DNA of 64,000 bases from Rhyacichthys aspro (lineage: Eukaryota; Chordata; Actinopteri; Gobiiformes; Rhyacichthyidae): contig CM072148.1 in NCBI GenBank assembly GCA_036850595.1, positions 2,027,160 through 2,091,159 of the forward strand. The letters run 5' to 3'. The notes below the pieces were generated by a model. It searched no databases and was not told the origin of the DNA. It saw only the letters and a list, made by a program, of their open reading frames with translations. The translations under genes were made by a program, and so were the position numbers. Position 1 is the stretch's first letter, and the number at the start of each line of letters is the position of its first letter. Shown here in pieces: positions 1 to 11,909 of this stretch.

Positions 1-104
1 GTCACCAGTGTCACCAGTGTCACCAGTGTCACCAGTGTCACCAGTGTCACCAGTGTCACCAGTGTAACCAGTGTCACCAGTGTCACCAGTGTCACCAGTG
101 TAAC
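1..104. repeat. 9-bp minisatellite (GTCACCAGT)n
   Basis: About eleven and a half head-to-tail copies of GTCACCAGT, some with GTAACCAGT, begin at the window edge, so the array may extend further left. It ends at gtaacgaggct. Confidence 0.95.
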
Positions 105-1252
105 GAGGCTGGACACAGTGGTGGGAGACATCAATCTCTCACATTTCTCTTCGGGAATAGTTTGTTTTAAGTCTGGTTTGTTCTGACAGAAACTTAAAGC
201 ACTGACCAGATTAAAGATGTTTATTTGAGGCTCATTTTAACGGATTCTAATTTTACACCAAACACAAAACGTACAAAGATCTTTGAGGCTTGTTTCTGGT
301 CATTTTCCACATGAGCCACTCGAGAACATGAATAACAGTGATTGCACATGTTTGACATTAATTACTGATGAATGTGTTGCCTTTTAAGATGTGACTAATG
401 CAAACATCGACTGTGACCGATGACTTGTTCCTTGTTTTCTGATTTAATAAAATGCCTGGAAACAACCAAAAACACATTTATGGAAAGTTTATAGAAACTC
501 TGAACTTATCTAAAAACAGATTTAAAATGTTATTAGTATTTGTATAAAAGTGCACACATTATGTTGTCACGGTAACAAAACACTCATGTACATTACATAA
601 TGAATAAAAACTGAAGCTGAAGTGATTCTTGGCTCTAATGGTGGAAAACACAATGCGAGCCAAGCTTTAAAAGCCCCGTATTAATCTGAAGAGGGTAAAG
701 TCAATGGCAGAGTCGATTAGAACGCAACATATTTACAACTGATGTGAAAACATTAGTGTGTGCCCAAAAGGGTTTTAGCCTCGACTGGGATTTGTATTCA
801 TGAATTCACTATTGTGTATTCAGCGCCTGGAGGGCCCACCAACAGCAGGTCACCGTGTCCTCTCCGTGTGGCGTTCACTGACTGTGGTCCCCAGCTACAG
901 CTACAGATGTGTGTCCAGGCTGAAGCTCGTTATGTGGAGAAGCTGGTTTTACTTTGTGGAGTGGATGGAATTAACAGAAACATTTTCCGTTGACTTCCAT
1001 AAATAGATCATCGCGAAGAAGTATTTTTACAATGGATCTGACCCGTCTACATGTAATCCCCACTGTAGATGTCAGAGGTCTTGAGTCTGAAGTGTCAAGG
1101 CTGCAACAATAGGTTAATATCCCAAAAATGTGTAAAGTAAACAACAAAGTTCACGATAAAATGCACCTTTTAACAAGAGCCAACTCCAGCTGATGATGAA
1201 ATGACTCTATAACAGTGATTAAACTTAAGAAAACTGTAGTTAGTGTCTGTGT
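105..1252. other. Intronic or intergenic DNA, no gene seen
   Basis: AT-rich single-copy-looking sequence. Two overlapping short reading frames at 760-1006 have no recognisable protein content and look like chance. Confidence 0.6.
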
Positions 1253-1618
1253 TTAAAGCTCCAGTACCTGATTTTATATTTAACGTCCCACTCTCCCAAA
1301 CATTTATACATGTTTCATTTGCTGCTGTTTCTCTATTTTTTATCTTTTTTGAGCTGTTTCTCTGTAAAATAAGACATATTTCCAACAGAATAACCCATTT
1401 CCTTCGTTTATTTCCTTGGTCCTTTGCTGTTGACGACCTTTTTTACCTGAAGAGAGCTGTGACTGGTCAAAATATCTATTAAAATCCTTAATTATAAAGA
1501 CTAGATCATGTCTTAACGTCTCATTTTTTCACTGATAATTCCTGTTACAATAAACTTTAGGAGATTACACTGAAAAACTAATCAAAACAGTAAAAAAAAT
1601 CAGGTAATGGACTTTTAA
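1253..1618 (-). mobile_element. TTAA-flanked MITE, family 1, short subtype B, complete copy
   Basis: A 366-bp element bounded by TTAA at 1253-1256 and 1615-1618. Just inside are inverted ends: AGCTCCAGTACCTG at the left and CAGGTAATGGACTT at the right, matching at 11 of 14 positions once one is reverse-complemented, followed by an AT-rich ATTTT stretch. It has no coding capacity. The interior (tttgagctgtttctctgt, ccaacagaataacccatttcc) matches copies at 36.1 and 53.4 kb. TTAA target sites with short inverted ends are the hallmark of piggyBac-type transposition, so it is probably a non-autonomous passenger of such an element. Confidence 0.75.
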
Positions 1619-2802
1619 GACAGAGGGTCACATTTCATTTTCACTGATGATTCCCTAACGATGATCTTTACCTCTTCACCGCAGCACCCTAACTTTATCC
1701 CTGCCTCTACTTCTTCTACCCCTTCTTTTACCCTCTCTCCTCCCTTTATCCCCTTCCATCCGCCCACCTCCACTGTCACATTCCCCCAGGTGAAAGACTT
1801 CTTTTTTAGCAACACGTTTGGCTCTTTTCTGTCTGTCTGCTGTCTGTTTTAAACCCAGAGTTCAACCTTCCAAACCCTTACCGTTCCAATTTACGCTGTC
1901 AATCTCTCCTCTTTTCTCTGTATTCTCGTTCCGCCGGCGCTATTTGGAATTCAGCCTCGACGTCTATACAAATGTACCGCACCAATTTCCAAAACAAGGA
2001 CCGCCGTCTCTTTTGCTCGACGTATGCGGTGAAATAATAAGCCGACTCGAGCGTTGACCTCAGACCTCGGAGCGATTCCAGACGGACACAGCTGATAAAA
2101 TTTCCCGTCGCGCTTATACTTTGAAATGAGGAGGGCTATTACTTATATATGGCATCTAAACAGCAGAGGTGGGTAGACTGGTAAAAAAAGAGGCACTGAA
2201 TGTTGTAAAAATGAGACCAACTAGGAAAATCTTAGAAGAAAAGATGGGAATACAAACAAAAAAGCAACACTGAAAAATATAAGAAGTGAAAGGAACAAGA
2301 AGAGTTAAAAGTGTTTGACGTATTCAGACGATATTATTAACTAAACTATTCTAAACTGTCTGAATTAGCAAAACACTATTGACCCAAAGTTCTGCTAAAG
2401 TCAGTAAGAGTTATTGATCACATCTGAAAGAACTAAAACCCTATAAATGTTGTAATTTTTGTGTAATAAACCGACTGAAAGCTTTAGTTTTAGAATAAAT
2501 ATATGATTAAAACAGCATATAACACTGGTATAATGACTGTATTAAGGCAAAACATTGCATTTTCAGTCAGTGATGTCAGAATATACTGAATGAAGTATAT
2601 TGAGTCAGTAAACATTGTGTAGAAGGATGGAACAAATAAATGAGCGAAAACTCAAAAACACAACGAAAAAAACATAACAAAAAAGAGACAACACAAATTA
2701 AAAAAGCCCAAATGACCAAAGCACAGCCAAAATCAACAACAGAAGTGAGTGTGTTGTTCTCCGGGGAGCGCAGACAAACTAGGCACACAAGCTACACAGG
2801 CC
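1619..2802. other. Intronic or intergenic DNA, no gene seen
   Basis: A CT-rich strand bias runs from 1665 to 1930. A patch with more CpG than its surroundings, 1930-2110, may be slowly evolving single-copy sequence. No exon-like reading frame with splice signals was seen. Confidence 0.5.
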
Positions 2803-3029
2803 TTTTTTATTTTATTTTATTTTTTTTAATTATTTAATTTAATTTAATTTAATTTAATTTAATTTTATTTTATTTTATTTTATTTTATTTTTTATTCATT
2901 TCATTTTATTTTATTTTATTTTATTTTATTTTATTCATTTCATTTTATTTCATTTTATTTTATTTTATTTTATTTTATTTTATTTTATTTTATTTTATTT
3001 TATTTTATTTTATTTTATTTTATTTTATT
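2803..3029. repeat. (TTTTA)n microsatellite, about 230 bp
   Basis: Long TTTTA and TTTAA tracts with a few TTTCA interruptions. The 2803-2880 part is TTTAA-rich and the rest is nearly pure TTTTA. Confidence 0.95.
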
Positions 3030-4509
3030 CCTTGTGCTATTCTGCTATTCTGAGCCTTCTGGGCCACTGTAGTAAAGTCATGTGACCAGCGGTTAACTCC
3101 AATAAAACCACTGAAGCTGGGGATTAACCTCCAGTCGGACAAACCTACACAAATAAGTCCATTTTTCATTTGTAGGAAGTGAATATAACTCAGTACAGCC
3201 CTCTTCTGCTAAACTGTAGGTTTACATGAAGAGCAGCGCTGCAGTCCTCGGAGTATCACACTGTATGAGGGGAATATCTTGCCGCTGTCTGGCTCTGTCT
3301 GTTCAAAATAGCAGCGGTGGTTGACCTTTCCAATTTGCAGTGTCAATCATGCCCACACACTTGGCCGCTCCGAGCCCAGTCTTCCTCACACGGCCAGGTA
3401 AAAGCTGCTGTCAATCATCTTTGTACAGAATCCCAAATGTCACCAGGTTCCGACATTCTCTTTGCTCACTGTCAGAAATATAAAAAAGGTCTGCTTATCC
3501 TCGGCTTTTTTTCATCCCATTCTTTTATAACATTCGTACTCTTGTATTATCCCGGTCTTTACTTGTGTCCAAACGTATGCTTTAATCCGCTCAAATGTGC
3601 ACTTGAGATAAGAACGCCGCCAATCCCTCGTTAAACATTAGCTCTTATCACCTCCGGAGCCAAACGAAAAGCACAAAGACGACGCATAAAGAACGGTGCC
3701 ATTGGAAAAACCAAACAAACAAAGCCGTCTTGAAAAGAGACAAGAGAAGACAAGGCAAGAGCGAAGGAGATATTAGCGAGTGGCATGATGAAAATGGGGG
3801 AAATCAAGTTCAATTCATACTGTGAGACTAATGAGGGTATCAAAGCAGGAGATAGCATTTCCAATTCAAAAGGAAAGCACTGTTCTGACAACGGCGCACA
3901 CAGAGAGAGAAGGGGAATATACGATCACGCAACAAGCACTCAATCCAGGGCAGAGTCCAGATTTTAACTCGGAAAGAAGTTGAAATAAACCGAACTAAAG
4001 ACGGACAGACGTTTAAATGTGGAGCTCGTTACACAACAAAGCTCATCATTTAAATCCTGTCAATCAGAGCTTTGAGATCAATATCTTTAAAACTGTAGAA
4101 GCAGACTGGTTGATGTGACACCTGACGAGATGAATGACGGGGAAATTAAGAGATATGTTTGAGAAAGTTATGATGTTATATTAAGTTAAGATAAAAGGAG
4201 CTTGAAAAAAGCTACTGAACTCAATGATAAAACGGTAAATATATATTTAAAAAGTGGAACAGACTGAAAGCTGATGGAAGTCTGACTCAAATGAGTTTTC
4301 ACATGAGTTTTGAAAGTATTTGCGCTGAGTTAGAAGAGACTGGGCTGAATGAGACGAGAAGATCAGGTCAATTTATTAAACTAAAACGGTATAAATATTT
4401 TAATGGATTTGAACTCTACTAATACATGATTTGGAGAATTTAGTTGAATTAAGTGGGAGGGAAACACAAAAAAAGTTAAAGCATATCAACCAGTTGTGAT
4501 GTTAGAAGT
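3030..4509. other. Intronic or intergenic DNA, no gene seen
   Basis: Mostly unique sequence. The frame at 3317-3634 (105 codons) and the opposite one at 3631-3891 show no recognisable protein and are probably chance. Confidence 0.5.
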
Positions 4510-4766
4510 GAAAATAAAATAAAATAAAATAAATTTTTTTAAATTAAATTAAATTAAATTAAATTAAATTAAATTAAATTAAATTAAATTAAATTAAATT
4601 AAATTAAATTAAATTAAATTAAATTAAATTAAATCAAATCAAATCAAATCAAATCAAATCAAAAAATAAATAAATAAATAAATAAATAAATGAATAAATG
4701 AATAAATGAATAAATAAATAAATAAAAATAAAAATAAAAATAAATAAATAAATAACATAAAATAAA
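4510..4766. repeat. Compound (AAATT)n / (AAATC)n / (AAAT)n microsatellite
   Basis: AAAAT units give way to a long AAATT run, five or so AAATC units, then AAAT and AAAAT units with ATGA interruptions. Successive blocks differ by single-base changes of the unit, showing serial expansion. Confidence 0.95.
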
Positions 4767-7700
4767 GGCATCATCACCAAAATTTATCTGACTATGAGAC
4801 TAGTCCTGATTTTTTGAACATTTTGAACAAGAATTGTTTCTCGGCAATCACTTTTTTTCTTTTCTTTTCTTTTTATTTGTACAACCCCAGAACAAGTTTC
4901 TGAATGTGGCCTGTGTCTAAACCTACATCTAAACCATTTCTCAGCAGCATATTTTGTGAAACTGTTCTCACATTTTCACTGGCGATGAAGAAGCTTGGTG
5001 TTTTAAAGGCAGTAAAAATGACAAAACACTACGTTGAAGAGCAGGTTTCATTTCTGGTGAAAAGCGGTCACATTTTCAAGCTCAATAACAGCATCAGAGT
5101 CGAGGCAGAGGCTGGTGGTGAAGCTGGAGTTCGGTGCAGCAGCCTGGCCGGTGCCCACCACCTCGGGCTTCGACGGCAGATGGAGGGGCGACCATTTGAG
5201 ACGCCAACAGGAAAAGCATCATTACTAAATCAGCTGGTTTCATGCCTCACACTGATCCACTCGCCGCCGGCTAAACCTGTTCACTACAACTGTCTTCCTC
5301 TTCATCTCAGCCCCTCGTCCCGCCTCCCGCTCGTGTCCCGCGGGTTCACGTCAACGAGACCCTCCGCGCGAGTAAATAAGCCTCACGTACCGCTGCCGCA
5401 CTGAATTTGAAATGTGTTTTTTTAAAGGCGAGGTGTTCCAGCTGAGACTCCCTGTGTAGCTTCTGCTTTCGACACGGTCCGTTCGTTTACGGCGTAACGT
5501 GTTCTGGCATTCGCTCGGAATCGGAGTCGGATCTCTGAATTCCCCGAAGAGGTACAGTACGTTGGAGCGAGGAAAAGTCACCCCTGACGGCGTCTCGTCC
5601 CGGACACAGAGAAGAGGGGCTGGGGTCGTCGGAAACACAGGTCGGACACCGCTCTGAGAGGGGTTCGCGGTTCATCAAAGTCACGCTGCGTCAAAAATAC
5701 GCAATAAACTTCCTGTGTTTCTGAGTGTGCTCCACTGGGAACATGATACGACTCTATTAAAAGACTCAGACATAAGAAAAACTCACAAAATCTGAAGCAA
5801 AAAATAACCTTAATGATTAATTCACAACTTTCTATTGGCTCCGTTGTTCCGAGGATGATTCTAGTTGTTAGTGTCGAAGCATAGGTTTGTTTTTAAGTTT
5901 GACCAAAAAGATTATATTTTAGTCAGAACTGAACATTTCACACTGCTTTGGTGATTTGATGTGAAATCTCTCTCAATACTTTACAATAAACTCCAAATAC
6001 TGGAAACAGCTGGATCCGTGAGGTGCTACTGTCTTACGCTGCAAACATTTGGTCTTAGCTAAACTTCCCTAAACTTTTAGCAATAATATGTGTTTAATAA
6101 AAACCTTTTGAAGTGATTTTACACTGTTAATAAGTGTGTTCAGGTTTAGGCAACAACAGCGTCACAGTCTGCAGCTTTAAGCCTTATTTCTATGAGTATA
6201 ATGTAAAATACAGCCCTTAACTTAGCAGTAAAAGCTGTTTCTTTAAAGATGCATTTGTATTCAAGATTAAAGAAGTTTACTAAAGCATCATTTTGATCCA
6301 TCTATAGACATTTATATTTAAAAATGTACTATTGCATAAAGGTTACTACACACAGCAGCTGGCTTTGTGAGTTTACAAACTCAAGTAAATCCATCTCGTC
6401 CCACTGACGCCAGGTTTTAACGTCGTGTGAGAGTTTTAAGTTCGAATCGACCGGTTTAGTGTTTCTGACAAGAGGCTACTGCAGGAACTTAATCCTTTTA
6501 TCTCCAGATATTCATCTAAAGTCTCTTTGGAAATGTTGACCATTTGGAAAGACAGGTTTATTTAAAAAAAAGAGTACAATTTAAAAAGAAAGTAACACCC
6601 TGGCTTTAGTAACTCCATTACTTCATTGTTAATACAGTTAATATGAAGACACACTTGTCATTGTGTCAGATAAAATGCAGCATATCCTCAGTATTTTTGT
6701 GCTGGTTCAACATTAACTGGTTATTTTTAAATCAAACACACTGTTAGTAAAGAGTTACTGTATAAATCCTGCAGTGTCTCATAGAAAACCCAGTATCAAT
6801 CTCAGAGTGTAGTTAGTTTAAATGCTTTTCCATCAAATTCACATTGTGTTAAGTTAATATCAAATGATCCATGTGTCAAATCTATTCAAACATATATAAC
6901 GCCCTTTTCACTTGAATATTTGATCACAATCCGTCCAACTTTCTCACCTGGAGGTTTCTTTGGGACCCTTACATCGCTAAATAAAGGTAGTATCGACATT
7001 AGAGCTTAGTCTGTTTGTTTTTTGTTGTAAAGGAGAATAATCAGACTCGGTAAAAGGTTCTTCCAGTGTTTTAACGCCACATGAACGCATCGGTGAACCA
7101 TCCCTCCTCCATACGAGCCTCAGTTTGCTGCAAACAGCGCGGCTCTGCGTCTGATTAATAGTTTAATTGATTAAGCGGCTGGCGGATTGATCGGCCGGGC
7201 CCGGCTCTAACAGATTCATTAGAACGGTGATAGATCAGTGGAATCGGGCGCAGCTGTTCCGCCTGGATTCGGACAGAATGGCCCCGTAATGGACGTCATC
7301 TGTCTGAGCGTGGAGCGCAATATGGCCACGCAACAGACACACACTGGGCTCTGTGGGAAAGAGTGAAGGCCGTACACATCTCTGAGGGTGTCCTTCATCA
7401 GAACCAGCTCCGAGGGACGAAGAGGAGCAGAAGGAAGGACGCTATTTTTGGATCAAAGTGCTCTTCTGATCTATTCCTGCCTTTTTTTTTTTTTGTTTTT
7501 TTTAGCATCCGTTCCCAATCTTCTGCCTTTTTTTTTTACTTCTCGTCCATCTTTAAGGAGTCCTAGACATGTCTAAGAATCTGATTTTGGATGGTTTTTA
7601 AATTCAGAGAAAATGAAATCCACACTTTTATAATGCTTTTGCTGACTCTGGGCCTGGTCTTGACTTAGTGTCTGTCTCTTCTTGGACCAAAAGATAAACT

Positions 7701-9033
7701 CTGATCTTGAGTTTGTATTGTTTTATATGTTCTCAACCCTTCACTCTTGTCTTAATCCTGTCCTTGGTTTGAAATGTGTTGACCTTGTCTGGATCATGTT
7801 CTTTTCTGGGTCTCATCGCTCGCTGGTCTTGGTCTTTATTTGTAATTTCTTGCACTTTTTTACACTCGTAATCTGCTTTTTTATCCACTCATCTACTTTA
7901 TTTAGCTCCCGGTCCTTCACAATGACAGCCTTTTGTGTGTGTTTTGTTTTATATTGGGTCAGACTTATCTCTTTTAATTCTCAGGAAGCCATCAGGTCAG
8001 AGTCTTCGTGTTTCGTTCAGATCCAGATTTCACTTGAAAGCAGGTCTCGGAGCGTGTTTTGTGCGTTCCCAGAAAATAATAAGTGAACTGCACCTGACTT
8101 TTTTGGTATTTTTGATCTTGGTACATTCACAACTTGGTTTTGTCGAGGCTATTTTCCACTCTGGTCTTGATTTTGATTCTTTCATGTAGTTTAAACCTTA
8201 CCCTGGGTCTCTTTTGTCTTACTTTTCCTTAATTCTGCCCCATACTTTTTCCCGGAGCGGTGATAAAGCGTTGTTTATCGTCCGCTGGGTTCGTACAGTC
8301 GGATGTGTGCGCGCTGCTAAACGAGGCTCTATTTTAGCGCCGCTTTAACGCGCAGTAAAAGCACCGCCCACACACTCTTTCCACACCCGCTAATGAACAA
8401 ATGGTGTATAACGTGGGCTCCGTTCGAGTGTTTGTATATGTAGGGCTTGTTTATAGGCGTGTGAAACATTAATGCCTCTATAAATCCGATGTGTGTTGGA
8501 GCCGGACGCGTCTCTCTTTCTGCTCATAAACGGGATGTGGTCTCATCATCGCTCCATCATCTCGAGGTGACGGCACTAAACGCACCGACAAACACGGCAG
8601 GCATTAAAAACACATACGATTAAACTGGGATGGCTCTGTTTGACCAGTGATGCATTCAAATCCCATGAATAGAAACAGAACTTGGACTTTGAATGTACTC
8701 ACTCTTGATTTTGTTTGATCCATGTCTGTTTTGGTGATGGCATTTAACTACTGGTTAAGAAAAAGGGTAAAAACAAAAAAAAAAAAGCAACCCCACCCTG
8801 GAAGCAGGTTGGGGCAGGGGATGGGACATAAACCCAGGACTTTTTAACCTGAAGCTCAAATTTGTCATTTTTACTGTCCACTTTTTATCATATTTTGCTG
8901 AACCTTTTCAAACTGTAATCAAATGTGCATTTTTACAGCAGGTGTTAATATAAAAAATACACTCTAAAGTATGTTTATTTTTATAAGTTTAGAAAATGCA
9001 AAAAAGTGAAAAAAGAAAAAAAATCTAAATTAA
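4767..9033. other. Intronic or intergenic DNA, no gene seen
   Basis: The longest open frame of the window (4904-5404, 166 codons, plus) lies here. It has no recognisable domain and its end is arginine/proline-rich from local GC, so I do not call it a gene. CpG-bearing patches occur at 5270-5700, 7080-7340 and 8230-8600. A T-rich stretch lies at 7480-7550. A possible old repeat tail (gcaaccccaccctggaagc) is at 8788-8850. Confidence 0.5.
7130..7340. promoter_or_regulatory. Candidate conserved non-coding element
   Basis: Contains attaatagtttaattgatta (homeodomain-like cores), then a GC-richer stretch with cgcaatatggcc and tggacgtcatctg (a full CRE-like TGACGT/ACGTCA palindrome core). The unusual mix of TAAT cores and intact CpGs in an AT-rich intron is the only evidence; conservation was not tested. 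Confidence 0.25.
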
Positions 9034-9655
9034 ATTAATATTTGAGCAGTTCCTATGTTTCAGTTTGAGAAGGATTTGGACTAAACCAGACCAAACTGGA
9101 CTAAACCAGACCATGTAATCCCAGACAAAACCAGACCAGACTGGACTAAACCAGACCATGTAATCCCAGACAAAACCAGACCAAACTGGACTAAACCACC
9201 ATTCCCCAGACCACTGATAAACCACCAGTATCCCCAACCAGCCAAACTGGACTAAACCAGCCATGTCCCACAGAACCAGGCCAGCTGGACTAAACCAGAC
9301 CATGTAATCCCAGACTAAACTGGACAAACCAGACCATGTAATCCCCAAAACCAGACCAGCTGGACTAAACCAGCCGTAACCCGCTAAACGGACTAAACCA
9401 GCCGTACCCGCAAACCGACCAATCTGGACTAAACCGCCATGTAATCCCAGACTAAACCAGACCAGACTGGACTAAACCAGACCATGTAATCCCAGACAAA
9501 ACCAGACCAGACTGGACTAAACCAGACCATGTAATCCCAGACAGAACCAGACCAGACTGGACTAAACCAGACCATGTAATCCCAGACAGAACCAGGCCAG
9601 ACTCCATGATGTTTGGATCAGTTTTACTCCATCAGGTCCTTGTTCTGGGATCACT
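9034..9655 (-). mobile_element. Dispersed element carrying the 45-bp minisatellite (copy 1)
   Basis: Flanking sequences on both sides of the array are shared with the other two loci: gtttcagtttgagaaggat on the left (also at about 25045) and ccagactccatgatg plus tgggatcactctcaatgtaa on the right (the latter also at about 18510 in reverse). The array therefore sits inside a dispersed repeat rather than having arisen independently three times. Confidence 0.6.
9078..9602 (-). repeat. 45-bp minisatellite array, locus 1
   Basis: Tandem copies of a unit containing gaccatgtaatcccagacaa followed by aaccagaccagactggacta. Units are regular at 9078-9195 and 9430-9602; between them (9195-9430) many are shortened or changed. 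A 45-bp unit equals 15 codons, so the array gives long Trp-rich open frames on the minus strand that are not genes. Confidence 0.9.
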
Positions 9656-9696
9656 CTCAATGTAAAGTATTTTGTCTTTAATTTATGATTTAACAA

Positions 9697-9905
9697 AGTG
9701 AGGCAATTACTCTTTCACTTAGTGCCTTGTAGGTTCAGGTTGCTTTTTTCTTTTAATAAATAAAATCATCACTTAAAACTGCATTTTGTGTTTACTTGAG
9801 TTATCTCTGTCTAATATTTACATTGATCTAAAACAGTTAAGTGTGACAAATGTGCAAAAAAAAAAAAGAAATCAAGAAGGAAAACACTTTTTCACAGAAC
9901 TGTAA
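9697..9905 (+). mobile_element. Terminal fragment of a common teleost DNA-transposon-like repeat
   Basis: The string gaggcaattactctttcac, a T-rich stretch, cattttgtgtttacttgag, aagtgtgacaaatgtgc and a closing aacactttttcacagaactg match, as I recall, a very common fish repeat whose end reads GGGGGCAAATACTTTTTCAC. A second fragment lies at 31698-31852. No coding part is present. Confidence 0.5.
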
Positions 9906-11371
9906 ACAGGACCCAGTGAATCCAACGGCCACAATCTCTGCAAACCTTCAACACAGAACCATCAAGAAGAAAAATCCGAGCCATTGTACGACTCCAGTGG
10001 AATAAGAACAGGTTGAATAAGAAAGAGAACAGTCTGGATACAGTATTTCATGAATGAATGTGGTCTGTTAACAAAGAGCTGAGTCCTCGCTCGTGACTGT
10101 AACCTTCGTGCTTTCCACAAAAACAGCTATTGATTCGCGGCAATTAGCTTCTGAAACACAAAGACCGAAGAGTTAAACTGAGCCAGTACCAGCGGGTGAT
10201 TCATCCTGAACCTTAGGTGAACTTTACAAACACACGACATGTCGAGCGATCACTGGCGCCTTGGTCTCACTTTAGTTTCTTTTAAAAAGGCATTTCCACT
10301 TCCTCAGCAGCTCATCATCTCTCGTCATATTTACCCATCCTTTATCTTCCCGCAGCTGCTCGGCTCTAATCTGTGGCCCATTATTCACCCTCTTTTATTC
10401 TTGCACTTCCATTGCTTTGAATTAACATCTGCTGACTGCTCGTCTAACCTGAAACGTTCGGTCGGAAGTGGACTGACGCGCGGAGACAATCGGCGTGTTC
10501 ATGTGCACAATAATATTTCATTTATATTCAGAATACTCAAAGAAGAGTTCATAAAAGATTGGAATATGGACACTGGGGATGAACAACAGGAGCCACAATA
10601 AAAAGAAAGGCTGAAGAGACTCGAGATGTCTTACGGTGCGTTCGTGTGCTCCTCGGGAACTCGAAAAATGCACATGAAGCAGCTCAGAAACTCAGGAGAG
10701 TCGGACCAGATTCTGTTGACGTTATTTTCATCATCAACATGGAGGAGGAAAGCAAACATTTAGGATAGTTCAGTTTAATAAGTCATTTAAACTGTTTTTA
10801 ACATTAATAACTTGATAATCTGACACCAGTTTTTTGTCCATTTAGACTTATTTAGACAATATACTAGTTATTTATTTATTTCCGTCTGTATTTAGAGGTT
10901 TATGTTCACTTTTTATGTTTTGAATAGTCTTCCTTTTCTTGAAGCGCTGCTAATAACTGCTGCTGTGACTGGATTCACTCATTTAAACACAACATTAACA
11001 CATTTATGACTTCATCTTCCTTGTTGTTATGGTTCCAAAATGCACCATGAGGCAGAAGAGGTTTATTACCCATCAGCCCTGGACCTGGAGACAGTGGAAC
11101 AACAACACAGACAGAACGTATTGAACATTCAAGTCTGGCTTTGCTTCCACAGGAAACATTTATAAAGGCTTGTACTGCGCTACCACAAATGTAACACACA
11201 ATAACAACGCCACAGCCTTGAGATGAGGCTTGGAGGCAGGTTCTATGAGAGAATGTCTGCCATTACTTCGGCCAGACTAGGGTCAGATCTGTCAGAGATC
11301 AGTTAAAGGTGCAGTGCTTTGTGCAATTAACAGTGGAGTCTCTTCAGCCACAGCCTTGAAAGAGAATGGAT
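9906..11371. other. Intronic or intergenic DNA, no gene seen
   Basis: The frame at 10239-10601 (120 codons) has no recognisable content. The stretch 10625-10760 (gtgctcctcgggaactcg) resembles old dispersed repeat sequence but was not classified. Confidence 0.5.
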
Positions 11372-11909
11372 TTAACTATAAACAGACTGTACCTGGTTTA
11401 AACCCAAATAGTTTATTGTAAAATCAAAAAAAAGTCTTTCTGATCCATCTACGGTTTATTCTAAGGGATTGTAATAGATGAGAACCTCTATTCAGGAACA
11501 GAAAACCTTGGCTTGAAAAAGGAGCGCTCCCATTGGTCGACACTTGTCACATGACGTTCCAGGAAGTTTAAAAGCTGCAGATAAAGTGTATTTTCAGCTG
11601 AATATGTCTTTTAACAGAGAAACAGCTGAAAAAAGAAAAGCATCAACAGAGAAAAGGGAGACAACGTAAAACACAGATAAATACTGTCAATTCAATCACG
11701 TAATGTTTAACGAGGAGGAGATAATTGTCGTCCTGACGCTGAAGTCACAGCTAAGCTAACGCTAAACTCTAAACTTCAGTTTGGTCAAATGGATTAGTAT
11801 TTTGTTGGTTTTATTTTTTAATAAAAGAGAAGCAGGAGAGGTCTAGACTGATTTTGGAGGAGAGTGGAGTCTGAGACAAAAAAAAGAAAATCAGGGACTG
11901 GAGCTTTAA
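11372..11909 (+). mobile_element. TTAA-flanked MITE, family 1, subtype A (reference orientation)
   Basis: About 538 bp. The right end is CAGGGACTGGAGCT then TTAA (11906-11909). The left end is AACAGACTGTACCTGG at 11381, preceded by TTAA at 11372 with a few intervening bases, so the left target site is slightly decayed. In order it carries gatccatctacggtttattc, the core GGAGCGCTCC-CATTGGTCGAC at about 11522, cacttgtcacatgacgttcc, gctgaaaaaagaaaagc, and a stretch with gataattgtcgtcctgacg that is practically identical in five copies. It is non-coding and depends on a transposase encoded elsewhere. Confidence 0.8.

Noticed and set aside
2803..4766. AT-rich pentanucleotide tracts as a possible centromeric or matrix-attachment structure
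   Set aside because: They are ordinary TTTTA and AAATT microsatellites of 230-260 bp; length and context give no support for a special role.
4904..5404. Longest open frame in the window (166 codons, plus strand)
   Set aside because: No recognisable domain, composition drifts with local GC, no splice or promoter context. A frame of this length is expected by chance in 64 kb with GC-richer patches.
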